The notes under the pieces were generated by a model. It was not told the origin of the DNA. It saw only the letters and a list, made by a program, of their open reading frames with translations, and did not search any database. The translations under genes and the position numbers were made by a program. From [Eubacterium] siraeum (GTDB lineage Bacteria > Bacillota > Clostridia > Oscillospirales > Ruminococcaceae), in NCBI GenBank assembly GCA_025150425.1, contig CP102281.1:2418001-2482000 (forward strand): a stretch of 64,000 nt of DNA. The letters are read 5' to 3'. This document shows, in pieces, positions 19,687-28,408 of this stretch (position 1 is its first letter; each line of letters starts with the position of its first letter).

Positions 19687-21381
19687 TCAGTCGTCGATTT
19701 CTATCTCAAGGATAGGCTCGGTTATGGATTTTCCTGCCGGTACCATAGGAAGAACGTTTATATCCTTGTCTATTCTCGCCTCGATAAGCACGGGGGCTGT
19801 CTTTGAAACCTCAAGAGCCTCACGCAGTATCTCCTCGCACTTGTCCTCGCTGTCTATAACAAACGACTTTATGCCGAACGCTTCTCCGAGCTTCATATAA
19901 TCTGTAGGACGGTCAAGCGTCGTCTGTGAAAATCTCTTGCCGTAGAACAATCTCTGCCACTGGCGAACCATACCGAGAACGTTATTGTTGATAACAAGCT
20001 CAACTACAGGTATATTGTGCTTCGACAGCGTTACAAGCTCGTTTAAGTTCATATGGAAGCTTCCGTCGCCTGCAATATTTACGACCGTCTTGTCGGGGTT
20101 TCCGCACTTTGCACCGATAGCCGCACCAAGTCCGTAGCCCATAGTGCCAAGACCGCCGCTTGTGATAAGCTGGTGAGGGTGCTTATATGCGTAATACTGA
20201 GCCGCCCACATCTGCGACTGACCTACCTCGGTTGCGATAAGCGCCTCGCCGTCTGTCAGCTTGTCAAGTGTTTCGATAAGATGCTGAGGGGTAAGAGTAA
20301 GCTCGTCTGTGCCTTTCTGTCTGCACTCGTACTGCTTCTCCCACGTCTTTATTTTGCCCATCCAGCCGCTGTGCGACTGCTGAGGAATTAGCTTTATCAG
20401 CTTTTTCATAACATCGGTGCTGTCGCCGATAACCTGATGATAAACCTTTATGTTCTTGTTTATTTCAGCAGGGTCGATGTCTATATGAAGTACCTTTGCG
20501 TCGGGGGCGAAGGTCTGCGGATTACCTATTACTCTGTCTGAGAATCTTGTGCCGATGCCGATGAACAGGTCGCAGTTCTTTATTGCCTCTGCCGCTGTCT
20601 TTGTTCCGTGCATACCGAGCATACCCATATATCTGCTGTCGGTTTTGTCAAAGCTGCCCTGACCCATAAGCGAGGATGATACAGGAGCGTCAATAAGCTC
20701 GGCAAAAGCCTTTAATGTCTTTGCTCCGTCCTCGCCGTAGATACCGCCGCCTGTATAAAGGAACGGACGTTCAGCATTCTTAATCAGCTCCGCCGCCTTT
20801 GCTATACAGCCGTCCTGGTGCATAGTAACATTTACCGTATACGGCTTTAAGGGCTTGTTTGCAAAATCCGCCTTCTGCGCCGTTATATCCTTGGGAACAT
20901 CGACAAGGACAGGACCCTTTCTTCCGCTTCCTGCTATGTAGAAAGCCTCACGCAGTGTATCCGCCAGCTTGTTTACATCCTTTACGATGAAGTTATGTTT
21001 TGTTATCGGCATTGTGATGCCTGTTATATCAACTTCCTGGAAGCTGTCAAGGCCTAAAAGCGAACAAGCAACGTTACCCGTAATAGCCACCATAGGCACA
21101 CTGTCCATATAAGCCGTTGCGATACCTGTTACGAGGTTTGTCGCACCCGGACCCGACGTTGCTATAACAACGCCCGTCCTGCCTGTAGAACGTGCGTAGC
21201 CGTCAGCCGCATGGCTTGCGCCCTGCTCGTGTGCCGTCAGAACGTGATGTATTTTGTCACTGTAATTGTATAAGCTGTCGTAGATGTTCAGAACTGCGCC
21301 GCCGGGATAGCCGAAAACGGTGTCAACGCCCTGCTCTATCAGACATTCGCAGATTATATCTGCACCCGTCAGATTTCTCAT
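19687..21381 (-). CDS. ilvB: Acetolactate synthase catalytic subunit
   Basis: TPP-dependent enzyme making acetolactate or acetohydroxybutyrate, the first common step of branched-chain synthesis. The 564-aa protein shows FGYPGGAVLNIYD near residue 25, the catalytic-Glu region HEQGASHAADGYAR, the FAD-linked central domain (IGIGTRFSDRVIG), and the TPP motif GDGSFHMN...INNNVLG near 440-470. I choose the ATG at 21381, nine bases after AAGGA; the ATG three codons upstream nearly abuts that site. First gene of the ilv-leu operon; ilvC, ilvD and leuA are not in the window. Confidence 0.96.
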   Translation of the reverse strand: MRNLTGADIICECLIEQGVDTVFGYPGGAVLNIYDSLYNYSDKIHHVLTAHEQGASHAADGYARSTGRTGVVIATSGPGATNLVTGIATAYMDSVPMVAITGNVACSLLGLDSFQEVDITGITMPITKHNFIVKDVNKLADTLREAFYIAGSGRKGPVLVDVPKDITAQKADFANKPLKPYTVNVTMHQDGCIAKAAELIKNAERPFLYTGGGIYGEDGAKTLKAFAELIDAPVSSSLMGQGSFDKTDSRYMGMLGMHGTKTAAEAIKNCDLFIGIGTRFSDRVIGNPQTFAPDAKVLHIDIDPAEINKNIKVYHQVIGDSTDVMKKLIKLIPQQSHSGWMGKIKTWEKQYECRQKGTDELTLTPQHLIETLDKLTDGEALIATEVGQSQMWAAQYYAYKHPHQLITSGGLGTMGYGLGAAIGAKCGNPDKTVVNIAGDGSFHMNLNELVTLSKHNIPVVELVINNNVLGMVRQWQRLFYGKRFSQTTLDRPTDYMKLGEAFGIKSFVIDSEDKCEEILREALEVSKTAPVLIEARIDKDINVLPMVPAGKSITEPILEIEIDD

Positions 21382-21447
21382 TTCTTTCATTCCTTTTTCT
21401 TTACACTCAGATTATTTATAATAACGGATAAAAAATCCTATCGTTTT

Positions 21448-21476
21448 ATTTTAACACTATACAGCGTTTTTGTCAA
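21448..21476 (-). promoter_or_regulatory. Sigma-A promoter of the ilvB-leuB operon
   Basis: Minus strand TTGACA, 17 bp, TAAAAT. The resulting leader is only about 60 nt and shows no T-box or leader-peptide attenuator. Confidence 0.75.
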
Positions 21477-21499
21477 TGGCGAAACCGCATTATAACATG

Positions 21500-21655
21500 A
21501 TTGCGTGTGCCGAAGGCACAGCGGCGGAACGCCGTAGTTTTGCCGAAAGCAAAACCAATCAATGTTAAAATGTTCTCAGACACTGCGAAGCAATAAGCAC
21601 GCAGTTATGCGTGCTAAAATCCGACTTTTCGGATTTTGAGTCTGAGGTTATTATA
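21500..21655. repeat. Hairpin array between ilvB and a small membrane protein gene
   Basis: Successive short hairpins: GTGCCGAAGGCAC, CGGCGGAACGCCG, TTTTGCCGAAAGCAAAA, GCACGCAGTTATGCGTGC and AATCCGACTTTTCGGATT. The last two are enclosed by CTCAGAC/GTCTGAG. It ends in AGTCTGAGGTTATTATA (21639-21655), also found at 22235-22251. Confidence 0.65.
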
Positions 21656-21662
21656 AAGCAAT

Positions 21663-21687
21663 AAAAGGACACCTCCCGATGTCCTTT
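21663..21687 (-). terminator. Intrinsic terminator of the four-helix protein gene
   Basis: AAAAGGACA / TGTCCTTTT stem with T-rich tail on the minus strand. The same 25-bp hairpin recurs at 22282-22306. Confidence 0.8.
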
Positions 21688-21695
21688 TATTATCG

Positions 21696-22118
21696 TCACG
21701 CTTTTTGTACCGTACCGTCTTTTATCGACAGCACGCATACAGCCGTGCAGCATATTATATTTACCGCAAGTGTAATAATGCAAAGGTAAATGCCGACTCC
21801 GAAGCTTGCTATGTTGATTTTTATACTCGATATTATAATAAGCTCAATTACAAGTGCCGCTACCGATGCTACAACCGACAGAATCCTACATACTGCCACA
21901 AGCTTTCTGCTTTGCCATCCGACAAATGCAAAATACAGCTCAAATCCTAAACAAAGTGCAATGGCTACCCAACTGCCGCCTGCGATAAATGCAAGTCCCT
22001 CTTGAACTTTAACTCCATTCATATTACACCACGGAAGTAGAAATCCGATTGCGTGAACAAGTAATGTTATTGCTCCGATCGTGATAAAGATGTTGGTTTT
22101 GCGTGTGTTGGTATTCAT
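21696..22118 (-). CDS. Hypothetical four-helix membrane protein
   Basis: A 140-aa protein with four predicted membrane segments (about 10-30, 42-65, 75-97 and 105-130) and short loops; the first reads IFITIGAITLLVHAIGFLLP. No catalytic motif is seen. GGAGGCATC precedes the ATG. It is a single gene between two hairpin-rich spacers ending in the same terminator sequence. Function not recognised. Confidence 0.65.
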   Translation of the reverse strand: MNTNTRKTNIFITIGAITLLVHAIGFLLPWCNMNGVKVQEGLAFIAGGSWVAIALCLGFELYFAFVGWQSRKLVAVCRILSVVASVAALVIELIIISSIKINIASFGVGIYLCIITLAVNIICCTAVCVLSIKDGTVQKA

Positions 22119-22179
22119 GATGCCTCCTCCGTAAAATTAAACATATCAGTATTATATCACAAATCAAATCAGCGTAAAC

Positions 22180-22251
22180 CGATACGGCGGTACGCCGTAC
22201 TTCTGCATGGGATAAACCGCATCAGCGATTTATCAGTCTGAGGTTATTATA
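22180..22251. repeat. Second hairpin spacer with shared AGTCTGAGGTTATTATA end
   Basis: Hairpins TACGGCGGTACGCCGTA and GATAAA...TTTATC are followed by the same 17-bp sequence as at 21639-21655 and, about 30 bp later, by the same terminator hairpin. Confidence 0.6.
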
Positions 22252-22281
22252 TCACAATATATCGTCACTGTCAATTATATG

Positions 22282-22306
22282 AAAAGGACACCTCCCGATG
22301 TCCTTT
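22282..22306 (-). terminator. Intrinsic terminator of the sortase/spoIID unit
   Basis: AAAGGACA / TGTCCTTT hairpin with TTTTCATAT tail on the minus strand, directly after the SpoIID-like gene; identical over 25 bp to 21663-21687. Confidence 0.8.
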
Positions 22307-22316
22307 CGCAATAATC

Positions 22317-23549
22317 TTAATGTATCTCCACGCCGGTGAAGTAATGCTGTAAAATTTGCTTATATGTGTAGCCGTTTTCAGCAAGAGCCTTTGCGCCGTA
22401 CTGCGACAATCCCACGCCGTGACCGTGACCGTAGGTCGTAAAGATGAACTTGTCGCTGTTTTTGTCGTATTTCAGATCAAAAGCCGCACTTTTCAGCGAA
22501 TAACCGAGTACCTTTTCTCTTATCGTTCTGCCGTCTATTGTCTTGCCGTTTGCCTTTGTCATACCGCCGACAGAAATTGATGTTACCCAGCCGTGTTCCC
22601 TGTTATCAAGTCTTGAGTTTATCTTGAACCATTTTGACGGGTCGCCTGTGAGTGCTATTCCGAGTGTATTCTGCACAGCATTCTTTATATAATCCGAAGA
22701 ATAGCTGTCGGTACTGCCCCAGTTAGGGTCGGTCGTCTTGTCAAGCGGACAATCAACGCTTCTGAGATACGGATAATCAACGCCCCATACATTCTCGGCG
22801 CTGTTGGTATAGCCGCACGAGGACGCAAAGAACGAACACTGTATCATCTCGCCGTTATAGTAGATTGCTTCACCCAGCACCTCGTCAACGAGCTTATATA
22901 TCCTGTCATATACGTCGGTTTTAAGTGCTGTCGTGGGGCTGACGCCCATTTCGTTGTTCTTTTTGATATAGGTGTATTCCGCTACTGCCTGTGCTTTTAC
23001 CGCTTCATCGGGGAACTCGTTCCATATCTCACCGACTACCGCCCTCGCAATTATCTCTCGTGCGCCTGCCGTATAATATGTACCGGTCACCTGATCGTAT
23101 ACCGATAACTGCTCCTCACCGCTGTTATCGGGCGTCAGTGTCGGCGCAGATGTTGTTTCAGCCGTTGTGGTTTCCGGTGCGGCAGTTGTTGCCGCTGCGG
23201 TGGTTGTGACAGTTGTTGTTTCGGGGATTATAACGGTATTATCCGCCGCAGGTGCGGGTGTGCGTTTTTTTACCGTAGTTGTAGATGTGGTCGTTTCCGC
23301 CTTGGTTGTTGCTGTAGTCTGTGCCTTTACATCGGCAAGTGTAGGTTTTTTGTCGTCTTGCAGCTTAATTGTTGTAGTTTCGGGAGTTTTTTCGGTTTCG
23401 GCAGATGTTGTCGCTTCAGGGATAGATACCTCTATCTCTCTTTCATTGTCTGCGCTTACATGAACGACCTGAACTATTCCGAACAGGTAAATGTATACGC
23501 AGGATATAACGAGAGCGAGCAGTATCTTTCCTATTGATGCCTTCTGCAT
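22317..23549 (-). CDS. SpoIID/LytB-domain protein with Thr-rich stalk
   Basis: A 410-aa envelope protein. A single membrane segment/uncleaved signal lies at about residues 8-27 (ILLALVISCVYIYLFGIVQV). Residues about 40-150 are a Thr/Ala/Glu-rich low-complexity stalk with many TTT and ETTT runs. The SpoIID/LytB domain follows: EAVKAQAVAEYTYIKKN, the SSCGYTNSAENVWG segment, and the C-terminal GHGVGLSQYGAKALAENGYT motif. SpoIID is a lytic transglycosylase for glycan remodelling during engulfment, while LytB relatives enhance amidases. The stalk and the sortase neighbours argue for a vegetative wall role, not proven. GGAGG precedes the ATG. Confidence 0.9.
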   Translation of the reverse strand: MQKASIGKILLALVISCVYIYLFGIVQVVHVSADNEREIEVSIPEATTSAETEKTPETTTIKLQDDKKPTLADVKAQTTATTKAETTTSTTTVKKRTPAPAADNTVIIPETTTVTTTAAATTAAPETTTAETTSAPTLTPDNSGEEQLSVYDQVTGTYYTAGAREIIARAVVGEIWNEFPDEAVKAQAVAEYTYIKKNNEMGVSPTTALKTDVYDRIYKLVDEVLGEAIYYNGEMIQCSFFASSCGYTNSAENVWGVDYPYLRSVDCPLDKTTDPNWGSTDSYSSDYIKNAVQNTLGIALTGDPSKWFKINSRLDNREHGWVTSISVGGMTKANGKTIDGRTIREKVLGYSLKSAAFDLKYDKNSDKFIFTTYGHGHGVGLSQYGAKALAENGYTYKQILQHYFTGVEIH

Positions 23550-23589
23550 TAAATTCCTCCTTTATGTTACAGTTTCCGCTTTCTTTTTA

Positions 23590-24693
23590 TCAGTCGGAGC
23601 TTTCTGTCTTGAACGAACTATCCTTCTTGAAGCCTTCTATCCACGCAGGATCCCAGTACCTTCCGCTCCATTCCTCGCCGTAATAGTAAAGCTCTCTTAT
23701 CGTCCGGCACTGCTTCGGGTCGGGGTTACGCTTGAAGCTGTCTATCTGCTTGTCTGTGAACGAGTCAGACTCGCCGTCACGAACCTTTCTCGCAACAACA
23801 ACGATACGCATATCGTAAAGACCTACCTCGAACTCGCAGGTGGACAGCGTAAGGAACTTATCGCCGTATTTCATATCAACGCCTGTGAAGAATTCGCTCC
23901 TGTCAAGGCATTCGGACGTGAAATAATTGAATTCATCCCTGTTTGCAAAATTCAGTATGGCAGGATAATTGAACACGTCGCCGTATTCCTCCCTCGTATT
24001 GATAAGCATTACAGAGAATATCTTGTATTTTGCCTTTTCGTACAGCGTATCGAACTCGATTACAGGATGCTCTTTCAGAAACTCAAGGCTCTTGTCAAGG
24101 TCAACTCGTCTGTACTCGGTTATTTCGGCAAAGAAGTTTTCGGTACGCAGGTTATGACCGTAAAGGATCGTATTTGCGGACGTTTCGCCTGTATTCTTGA
24201 ATTCGTTCTCATAATCCGCAAAAATAGTACCGTTCTTACTGTAATTGCCGTAAAAATCCTTTTCAAGATAGTCGGTATTGTTTTCGCCCTGTACTACAGG
24301 ATAGTTTACATTTATGCCCTTTATGCTCAGCCAACCGACAAAATCGTTATTTATCGCATAAAAAGGCGCATATTCGGTGTTTATGGCTTTTTCGGGAAGC
24401 TCGGCTATTTCCTCTGCGGTCGGCTCGTGGTTTCCCAGCTGTAATATGCTGCTCTGATACTCATTTCTCTGCCTTTCAGGCTCGAACATATATTTATCAA
24501 TGATTATAAGCACTGCCACGCAAAGAGCGACTATCGACACAAGGAAAACTATCTTTCGGATAATCTCGCCTACGCTGTCGCCTTTCCACGGAATAAGGCC
24601 CTTGACAATGGCTAATGCGGCATTTTCCTTTTTCTTTTTCTTCTTTTTCTTCTTATCTGCGGTCGATACTACGACCGATTTATAATCAGGCAT
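23590..24693 (-). CDS. Class B sortase (fourth of four)
   Basis: Membrane-anchored transpeptidase that joins surface proteins to peptidoglycan; 367 aa. A cytoplasmic N-terminus includes a run of nine Lys, then the motif GLIPWKGDS just before the membrane segment (about 43-66). Catalytic residues by motif: His180 (ILYGHNLR), Cys286 (TLSTCEF) and Arg296 (DMRIVVV). A conserved tail, YWDPAWIEGF, follows the catalytic core as in its neighbours. The substrate is not in the operon. AGGAAGG precedes the ATG. It lies 40 bp upstream of the SpoIID-like gene, probably cotranscribed. Confidence 0.93.
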   Translation of the reverse strand: MPDYKSVVVSTADKKKKKKKKKENAALAIVKGLIPWKGDSVGEIIRKIVFLVSIVALCVAVLIIIDKYMFEPERQRNEYQSSILQLGNHEPTAEEIAELPEKAINTEYAPFYAINNDFVGWLSIKGINVNYPVVQGENNTDYLEKDFYGNYSKNGTIFADYENEFKNTGETSANTILYGHNLRTENFFAEITEYRRVDLDKSLEFLKEHPVIEFDTLYEKAKYKIFSVMLINTREEYGDVFNYPAILNFANRDEFNYFTSECLDRSEFFTGVDMKYGDKFLTLSTCEFEVGLYDMRIVVVARKVRDGESDSFTDKQIDSFKRNPDPKQCRTIRELYYYGEEWSGRYWDPAWIEGFKKDSSFKTESSD

Positions 24694-24739
24694 CTTCTAA
24701 CCTTCCTTTTGCTGTGATAATTACCATAGGAATACTCTG

Positions 24740-25768
24740 TCAACTGCTCTTCTTCGGCTTATAGCCTTTTAAAAGCGCAGGATCCCAGCTCCTTCCGCCC
24801 CACGAACCGCCGTATACGCTGTACCAGTAATCATAATAAAGCGGATCGTAATTGATGATTGTCTTGGATACATCCACCGTAGGATCTTCTCCCTCACGCA
24901 CTCTCCTTGCAAAAAGCACATATCTTATATCCTTGCTCTTTCCGAAAGGAAAATCGCAGGTTGACAGTGCAATCACCTCATCGCCGTATTTCAGATCGAC
25001 CTGCGGTGTATATATAAAACTGCGGTCAAGGACCTTTGCATAGTAATCAATAAATTCTTTTTTATTCTTGAAAGTATATGCAGCCGTATAGTAGAATACT
25101 TCACCGTCTGCTTTTTCGACATTGACCTGCATCATCGCAAATATCTTATACAGGCCCTTTTCATATATAGTGTCAAACTGTATGACAGGATGCTCGTCAT
25201 ACATCTCTCTGCCGTAGTAGAGAACATCAAACTTGTTTACATCACGGAAAAAAGTTCCGTTTGACATATTGTGACCGTACAGCAGGATATTCGGTGAACG
25301 GTAATCACTGCCGATATGTGCGCAATAATCCGCCGTAACACACCCCGAAAAGCTGTATTCCTTATTGAAGTCGTGAGTCAGATAATACATATTCTTATCA
25401 TACACTTCTCCGTAATCAATCGGCTTTTTCGGGTCGAACCCTTTGACGTGCATAACAGGATAATCGACATTGGTGCCTTCTATTTTCAGCCAGCCTGCCA
25501 TATCGTGATTTTTTTCATACATCTCACGGTATTCAGGCAATATTGACGGCTTTTTCTTTTCAGGAACAACCGGTTCGGCAGGTATATCGACATCAAGCTC
25601 GCAGGTATAATCCAGCATATTCGGCGGCAAAGGCGGCTGTGTCAGCTTCATTATCAGCATTACGCCGACAGCCGCAAGCCATACCACACAAGCACCAAGT
25701 GCCACCCACAGCACCTTGCCGCTTATGACCGGCTGTTTTGCCGTTTTTGTTTCATTCTGTTCTTCCAA
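24740..25768 (-). CDS. Class B sortase (third of four)
   Basis: A sortase of about 342 aa. After a short cytoplasmic start come one membrane segment (VLWVALGACVVWLAAVGVML), a Pro-rich spacer (TQPPLPPN...PEKKKPS) and the sortase B domain. Catalytic residues from this start are His166 (LLYGHNM), Cys271 (ALSTCDF) and Arg282. Unlike the other three it lacks the IPWKGD motif before the membrane segment. It ends with the shared SWDPALLKGY tail. The start is uncertain: I chose TTG at 25768 after AGGCGG, but a TTG at 25807 that overlaps the upstream stop (TTGA) is also possible; no ATG is available. Confidence 0.88.
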   Translation of the reverse strand: MEEQNETKTAKQPVISGKVLWVALGACVVWLAAVGVMLIMKLTQPPLPPNMLDYTCELDVDIPAEPVVPEKKKPSILPEYREMYEKNHDMAGWLKIEGTNVDYPVMHVKGFDPKKPIDYGEVYDKNMYYLTHDFNKEYSFSGCVTADYCAHIGSDYRSPNILLYGHNMSNGTFFRDVNKFDVLYYGREMYDEHPVIQFDTIYEKGLYKIFAMMQVNVEKADGEVFYYTAAYTFKNKKEFIDYYAKVLDRSFIYTPQVDLKYGDEVIALSTCDFPFGKSKDIRYVLFARRVREGEDPTVDVSKTIINYDPLYYDYWYSVYGGSWGGRSWDPALLKGYKPKKSS

Positions 25769-25803
25769 AGCCACACCGCCTCGCACAATGGCAGGCGACA
25801 ATA

Positions 25804-26949
25804 TCAATAATCATATCCGTCGCCGTTGTTATAATCATATATTCCGTCACTGTCGTTTATGTCGTCAATAAACGTGTAACCGTCCCTTTCCGCATCTTCT
25901 GCTGTATAGCTGAGCAGCTTTCTTCTGTCCCAGTTGCTCTGTGACCAGTCATATCCGCCGCCGATATTATCATATACCCACTGCCAACGCTTTACATAAG
26001 TGTTCACCTTAGCCTTGCTTACATCGACATAGGTGCTTTCACCGGGACGTACCTTTCTTGCAAATATCGCAAGACGCACATTGTCCATATCCGAGCGGAA
26101 CGGCCAATAGCAAGTAGAAAGTGTCAATATATCGTCACCGTACTCTATATCGACATCAGTGAAAATATCGCTTCTGTCCATAAGATCAATTATAAAATGA
26201 TTGAAGTCGTCACGGGAAGTAAAGTCGTGCTTATTATTGTAATTATAGTACACTTCACCGTATTCTTCATAGATATTGAAAAGCCCTATGCCGAATATCT
26301 TCCACTCTGCTTCTTCATAAAGGGTATTGAACGTTATGGTCGGATGATCCTTGTAGAACTGCATTGACGGCGCATCATAGCTGTCATAAAGCGTTCTCCA
26401 GTATTCACTGAGGCAGGCAAAGAACGTGCCGACAGCCATATTATGACCGTAAAGCACCATATTGCCCGAATTTCCATCCGGAGAAACCACACAGTTGCAG
26501 TCCATCATTACAGAACCGCTCTTGCTCTTTTCTCCGTAGAAATCGTGCGTGAGATAGTAGTCGTTATCTTTTCCTTTTACAACAGGATAATCAATCGCCG
26601 TACCGTCTATTTTGAGGTAGCCTACCGTATCGGGATTTATTTCAAGCAGCTTCTTGAACGAGGGAAGTATTTCCTTGCTTGCACCGCCGCTGTTTCCGTC
26701 GGGAATATATATGTTTGATATTCCCTGACTTCTCCACTGGTCACGGAACATCATAAATACGTCCGAAACAAGCGGTATAGCCGTGACAAGAAATACGATC
26801 AGTGCGATTATAAACACCAGTTTTCTGATGACCGCCGCCGCACTGTCGCCTTTCCACGGGATAATTCCCTTGATAAGCCTTTTCCAAAAACCCGGCTTTT
26901 TTGCAGCCACACCGTTGCGGCGTGGATACTTTTCCATATATGTTGTCAT
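25804..26949 (-). CDS. Class B sortase (second of four)
   Basis: A 381-aa sortase. Cytoplasmic residues 1-43 contain GIIPWKGDS, then a membrane segment at about 44-66. Catalytic motifs: His169 (VLYGHNM), Cys280 (TLSTCYW) and Arg292 (NVRLAIFARKVR). The tail DWSQSNWDRRKLLSY is shared with the next upstream sortase, its closest paralogue in the cluster; its last residues are Asp/Tyr-rich. AAGGAGCATAA precedes the ATG. Confidence 0.93.
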   Translation of the reverse strand: MTTYMEKYPRRNGVAAKKPGFWKRLIKGIIPWKGDSAAAVIRKLVFIIALIVFLVTAIPLVSDVFMMFRDQWRSQGISNIYIPDGNSGGASKEILPSFKKLLEINPDTVGYLKIDGTAIDYPVVKGKDNDYYLTHDFYGEKSKSGSVMMDCNCVVSPDGNSGNMVLYGHNMAVGTFFACLSEYWRTLYDSYDAPSMQFYKDHPTITFNTLYEEAEWKIFGIGLFNIYEEYGEVYYNYNNKHDFTSRDDFNHFIIDLMDRSDIFTDVDIEYGDDILTLSTCYWPFRSDMDNVRLAIFARKVRPGESTYVDVSKAKVNTYVKRWQWVYDNIGGGYDWSQSNWDRRKLLSYTAEDAERDGYTFIDDINDSDGIYDYNNGDGYDY

Positions 26950-26985
26950 TTATGCTCCTTATATTTAACGTGACCGGGCTTAGCG

Positions 26986-28371
26986 TCAGTCTGTCTTATC
27001 CGGGAAGGAATAGTTGTCACGCTTTGCGTCTTCCGCATCGTAGCTCAACAGCTTTCTTCTGTCCCATGTGCTTTGGAACCAGTCATATCCTCCGCTTACT
27101 TTGTCGTATACCCACTGCCAGCGCCTTACATAAGGATTTCCGACAGCCTTTTCCACATCAACGCTGTCGCTTTCGCCTTTCCTTATCTTCCTTGCGAATA
27201 TCGCAAGTCTTACCGTGTCGCCACTGCCCTCGTAAGGCCAGCAGCACGTTGAAAGCGTAAGTATATCATCGCCGTATTTTAAATCGACATCGGTGAAAAT
27301 ATCGCTTCTGTCCATTATATTTATGATATAATCGTTGAAATCGTCTTCGGAGGTGAAATCGAGCTTCTGATTATATTCATACACTTCTCCTCTTGACTCG
27401 GCAACATTGAATATGCCGAAGCCGAAAACCTTCCACTCTGCCTGCTCATATAATGTATCGAATCTTATAACGGGATGCTCTTTGTAGAAAGACTTGCTCG
27501 GCTCGTCATACGAATCGTACATTGTGCGCCAGTATTCGTTCAGCGGTGCAAAGAATGTGCCTACCGCCATATTGTGACCGTACAGCACCAGATTGCCCGA
27601 GTGACCGTCAGCCGTCACTTTGTTGCGGTAATCCATCATTACCGTACCGCTGCGGCTTTCGTTCTTATAAAAGTCATGGGTAAGGTAATAGTCGTTATCG
27701 ATTCCCTTTACAACGGGATAATCCACAAGAGTGCCGTCTATCTTTATATATCCCACTGTGTCAGGATTTATTTCAAGAAGTTTCTTGAACGAGGGAAGTA
27801 TATCCTTGTTATTTTCGGGAACATCCGTATTGGCATCAAGCTGATACATCTGCGAAATACCCTTACTTACCTGCTCATCCTTGTACATAGAAAGTATATC
27901 CGCAAGAAGCGGTATAGCTGTCGCCAGAAAAACTATAAATGCCACTATAAATATAATTTTTCTTATTACAAGTCCGGTATCGTCGCCTTTCCACGGGATA
28001 ATGCCTCTTACAAGGCGATAAAAGAAGTTAGGTTTCTTCTCTGTTTTCGCTGTCGCATCAACGTTTGCTTCTTCGGCTAATTCGGCGCTTTTTTCTTCAA
28101 GTGCCTCCTGACCGTCTGACATTTCATCGGCACCTGAAAGCTCGTCTATCGTGCTTTCATCGTCGACCGGTATATGTTCGGCGGCGGTATCGGCTTCGTC
28201 CGCACTGACTGCGACCTGTTCGTCTGACATCTCATTTTCGCCCTCCGGCGTAACGCCTACCGAGTTCTCTTCAAGCGCCTCTGCGTTTGCTGTCTTTCTG
28301 TCAATATCTGCGATTATCTCATCAACAGACATACCGCCTGTATCATTTTCAAATTTGTTATCGCTTTCCAT
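26986..28371 (-). CDS. Class B sortase with long acidic cytoplasmic extension (first of four)
   Basis: A 461-aa sortase. Unusually, the first ~115 residues are a strongly acidic, Ala/Glu/Asp-rich cytoplasmic region with no known fold. GIIPWKGDD (about 123-131) and a membrane segment (about 136-160) follow. Catalytic motifs: His266 (VLYGHNM), Cys376 (TLSTCCW) and Arg389. The tail DWFQSTWDRRKLLSY matches the downstream paralogue. I start at the ATG preceded by AAGGAG; the longer frame adds 18 basic residues without a ribosome site. The acidic region could be a protein-interaction segment (inference). Confidence 0.92.
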   Translation of the reverse strand: MESDNKFENDTGGMSVDEIIADIDRKTANAEALEENSVGVTPEGENEMSDEQVAVSADEADTAAEHIPVDDESTIDELSGADEMSDGQEALEEKSAELAEEANVDATAKTEKKPNFFYRLVRGIIPWKGDDTGLVIRKIIFIVAFIVFLATAIPLLADILSMYKDEQVSKGISQMYQLDANTDVPENNKDILPSFKKLLEINPDTVGYIKIDGTLVDYPVVKGIDNDYYLTHDFYKNESRSGTVMMDYRNKVTADGHSGNLVLYGHNMAVGTFFAPLNEYWRTMYDSYDEPSKSFYKEHPVIRFDTLYEQAEWKVFGFGIFNVAESRGEVYEYNQKLDFTSEDDFNDYIINIMDRSDIFTDVDLKYGDDILTLSTCCWPYEGSGDTVRLAIFARKIRKGESDSVDVEKAVGNPYVRRWQWVYDKVSGGYDWFQSTWDRRKLLSYDAEDAKRDNYSFPDKTD

Positions 28372-28408
28372 AACAGTCTCCTTGCTTGTGTGTTTTCTCT
28401 TGCTCTTA

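Noticed and set aside
21381-21447. Leader-peptide or T-box control of ilvB
   Set aside because: The leader is only about 60 nt and has no specifier, T-box motif or Leu/Val/Ile codon run.
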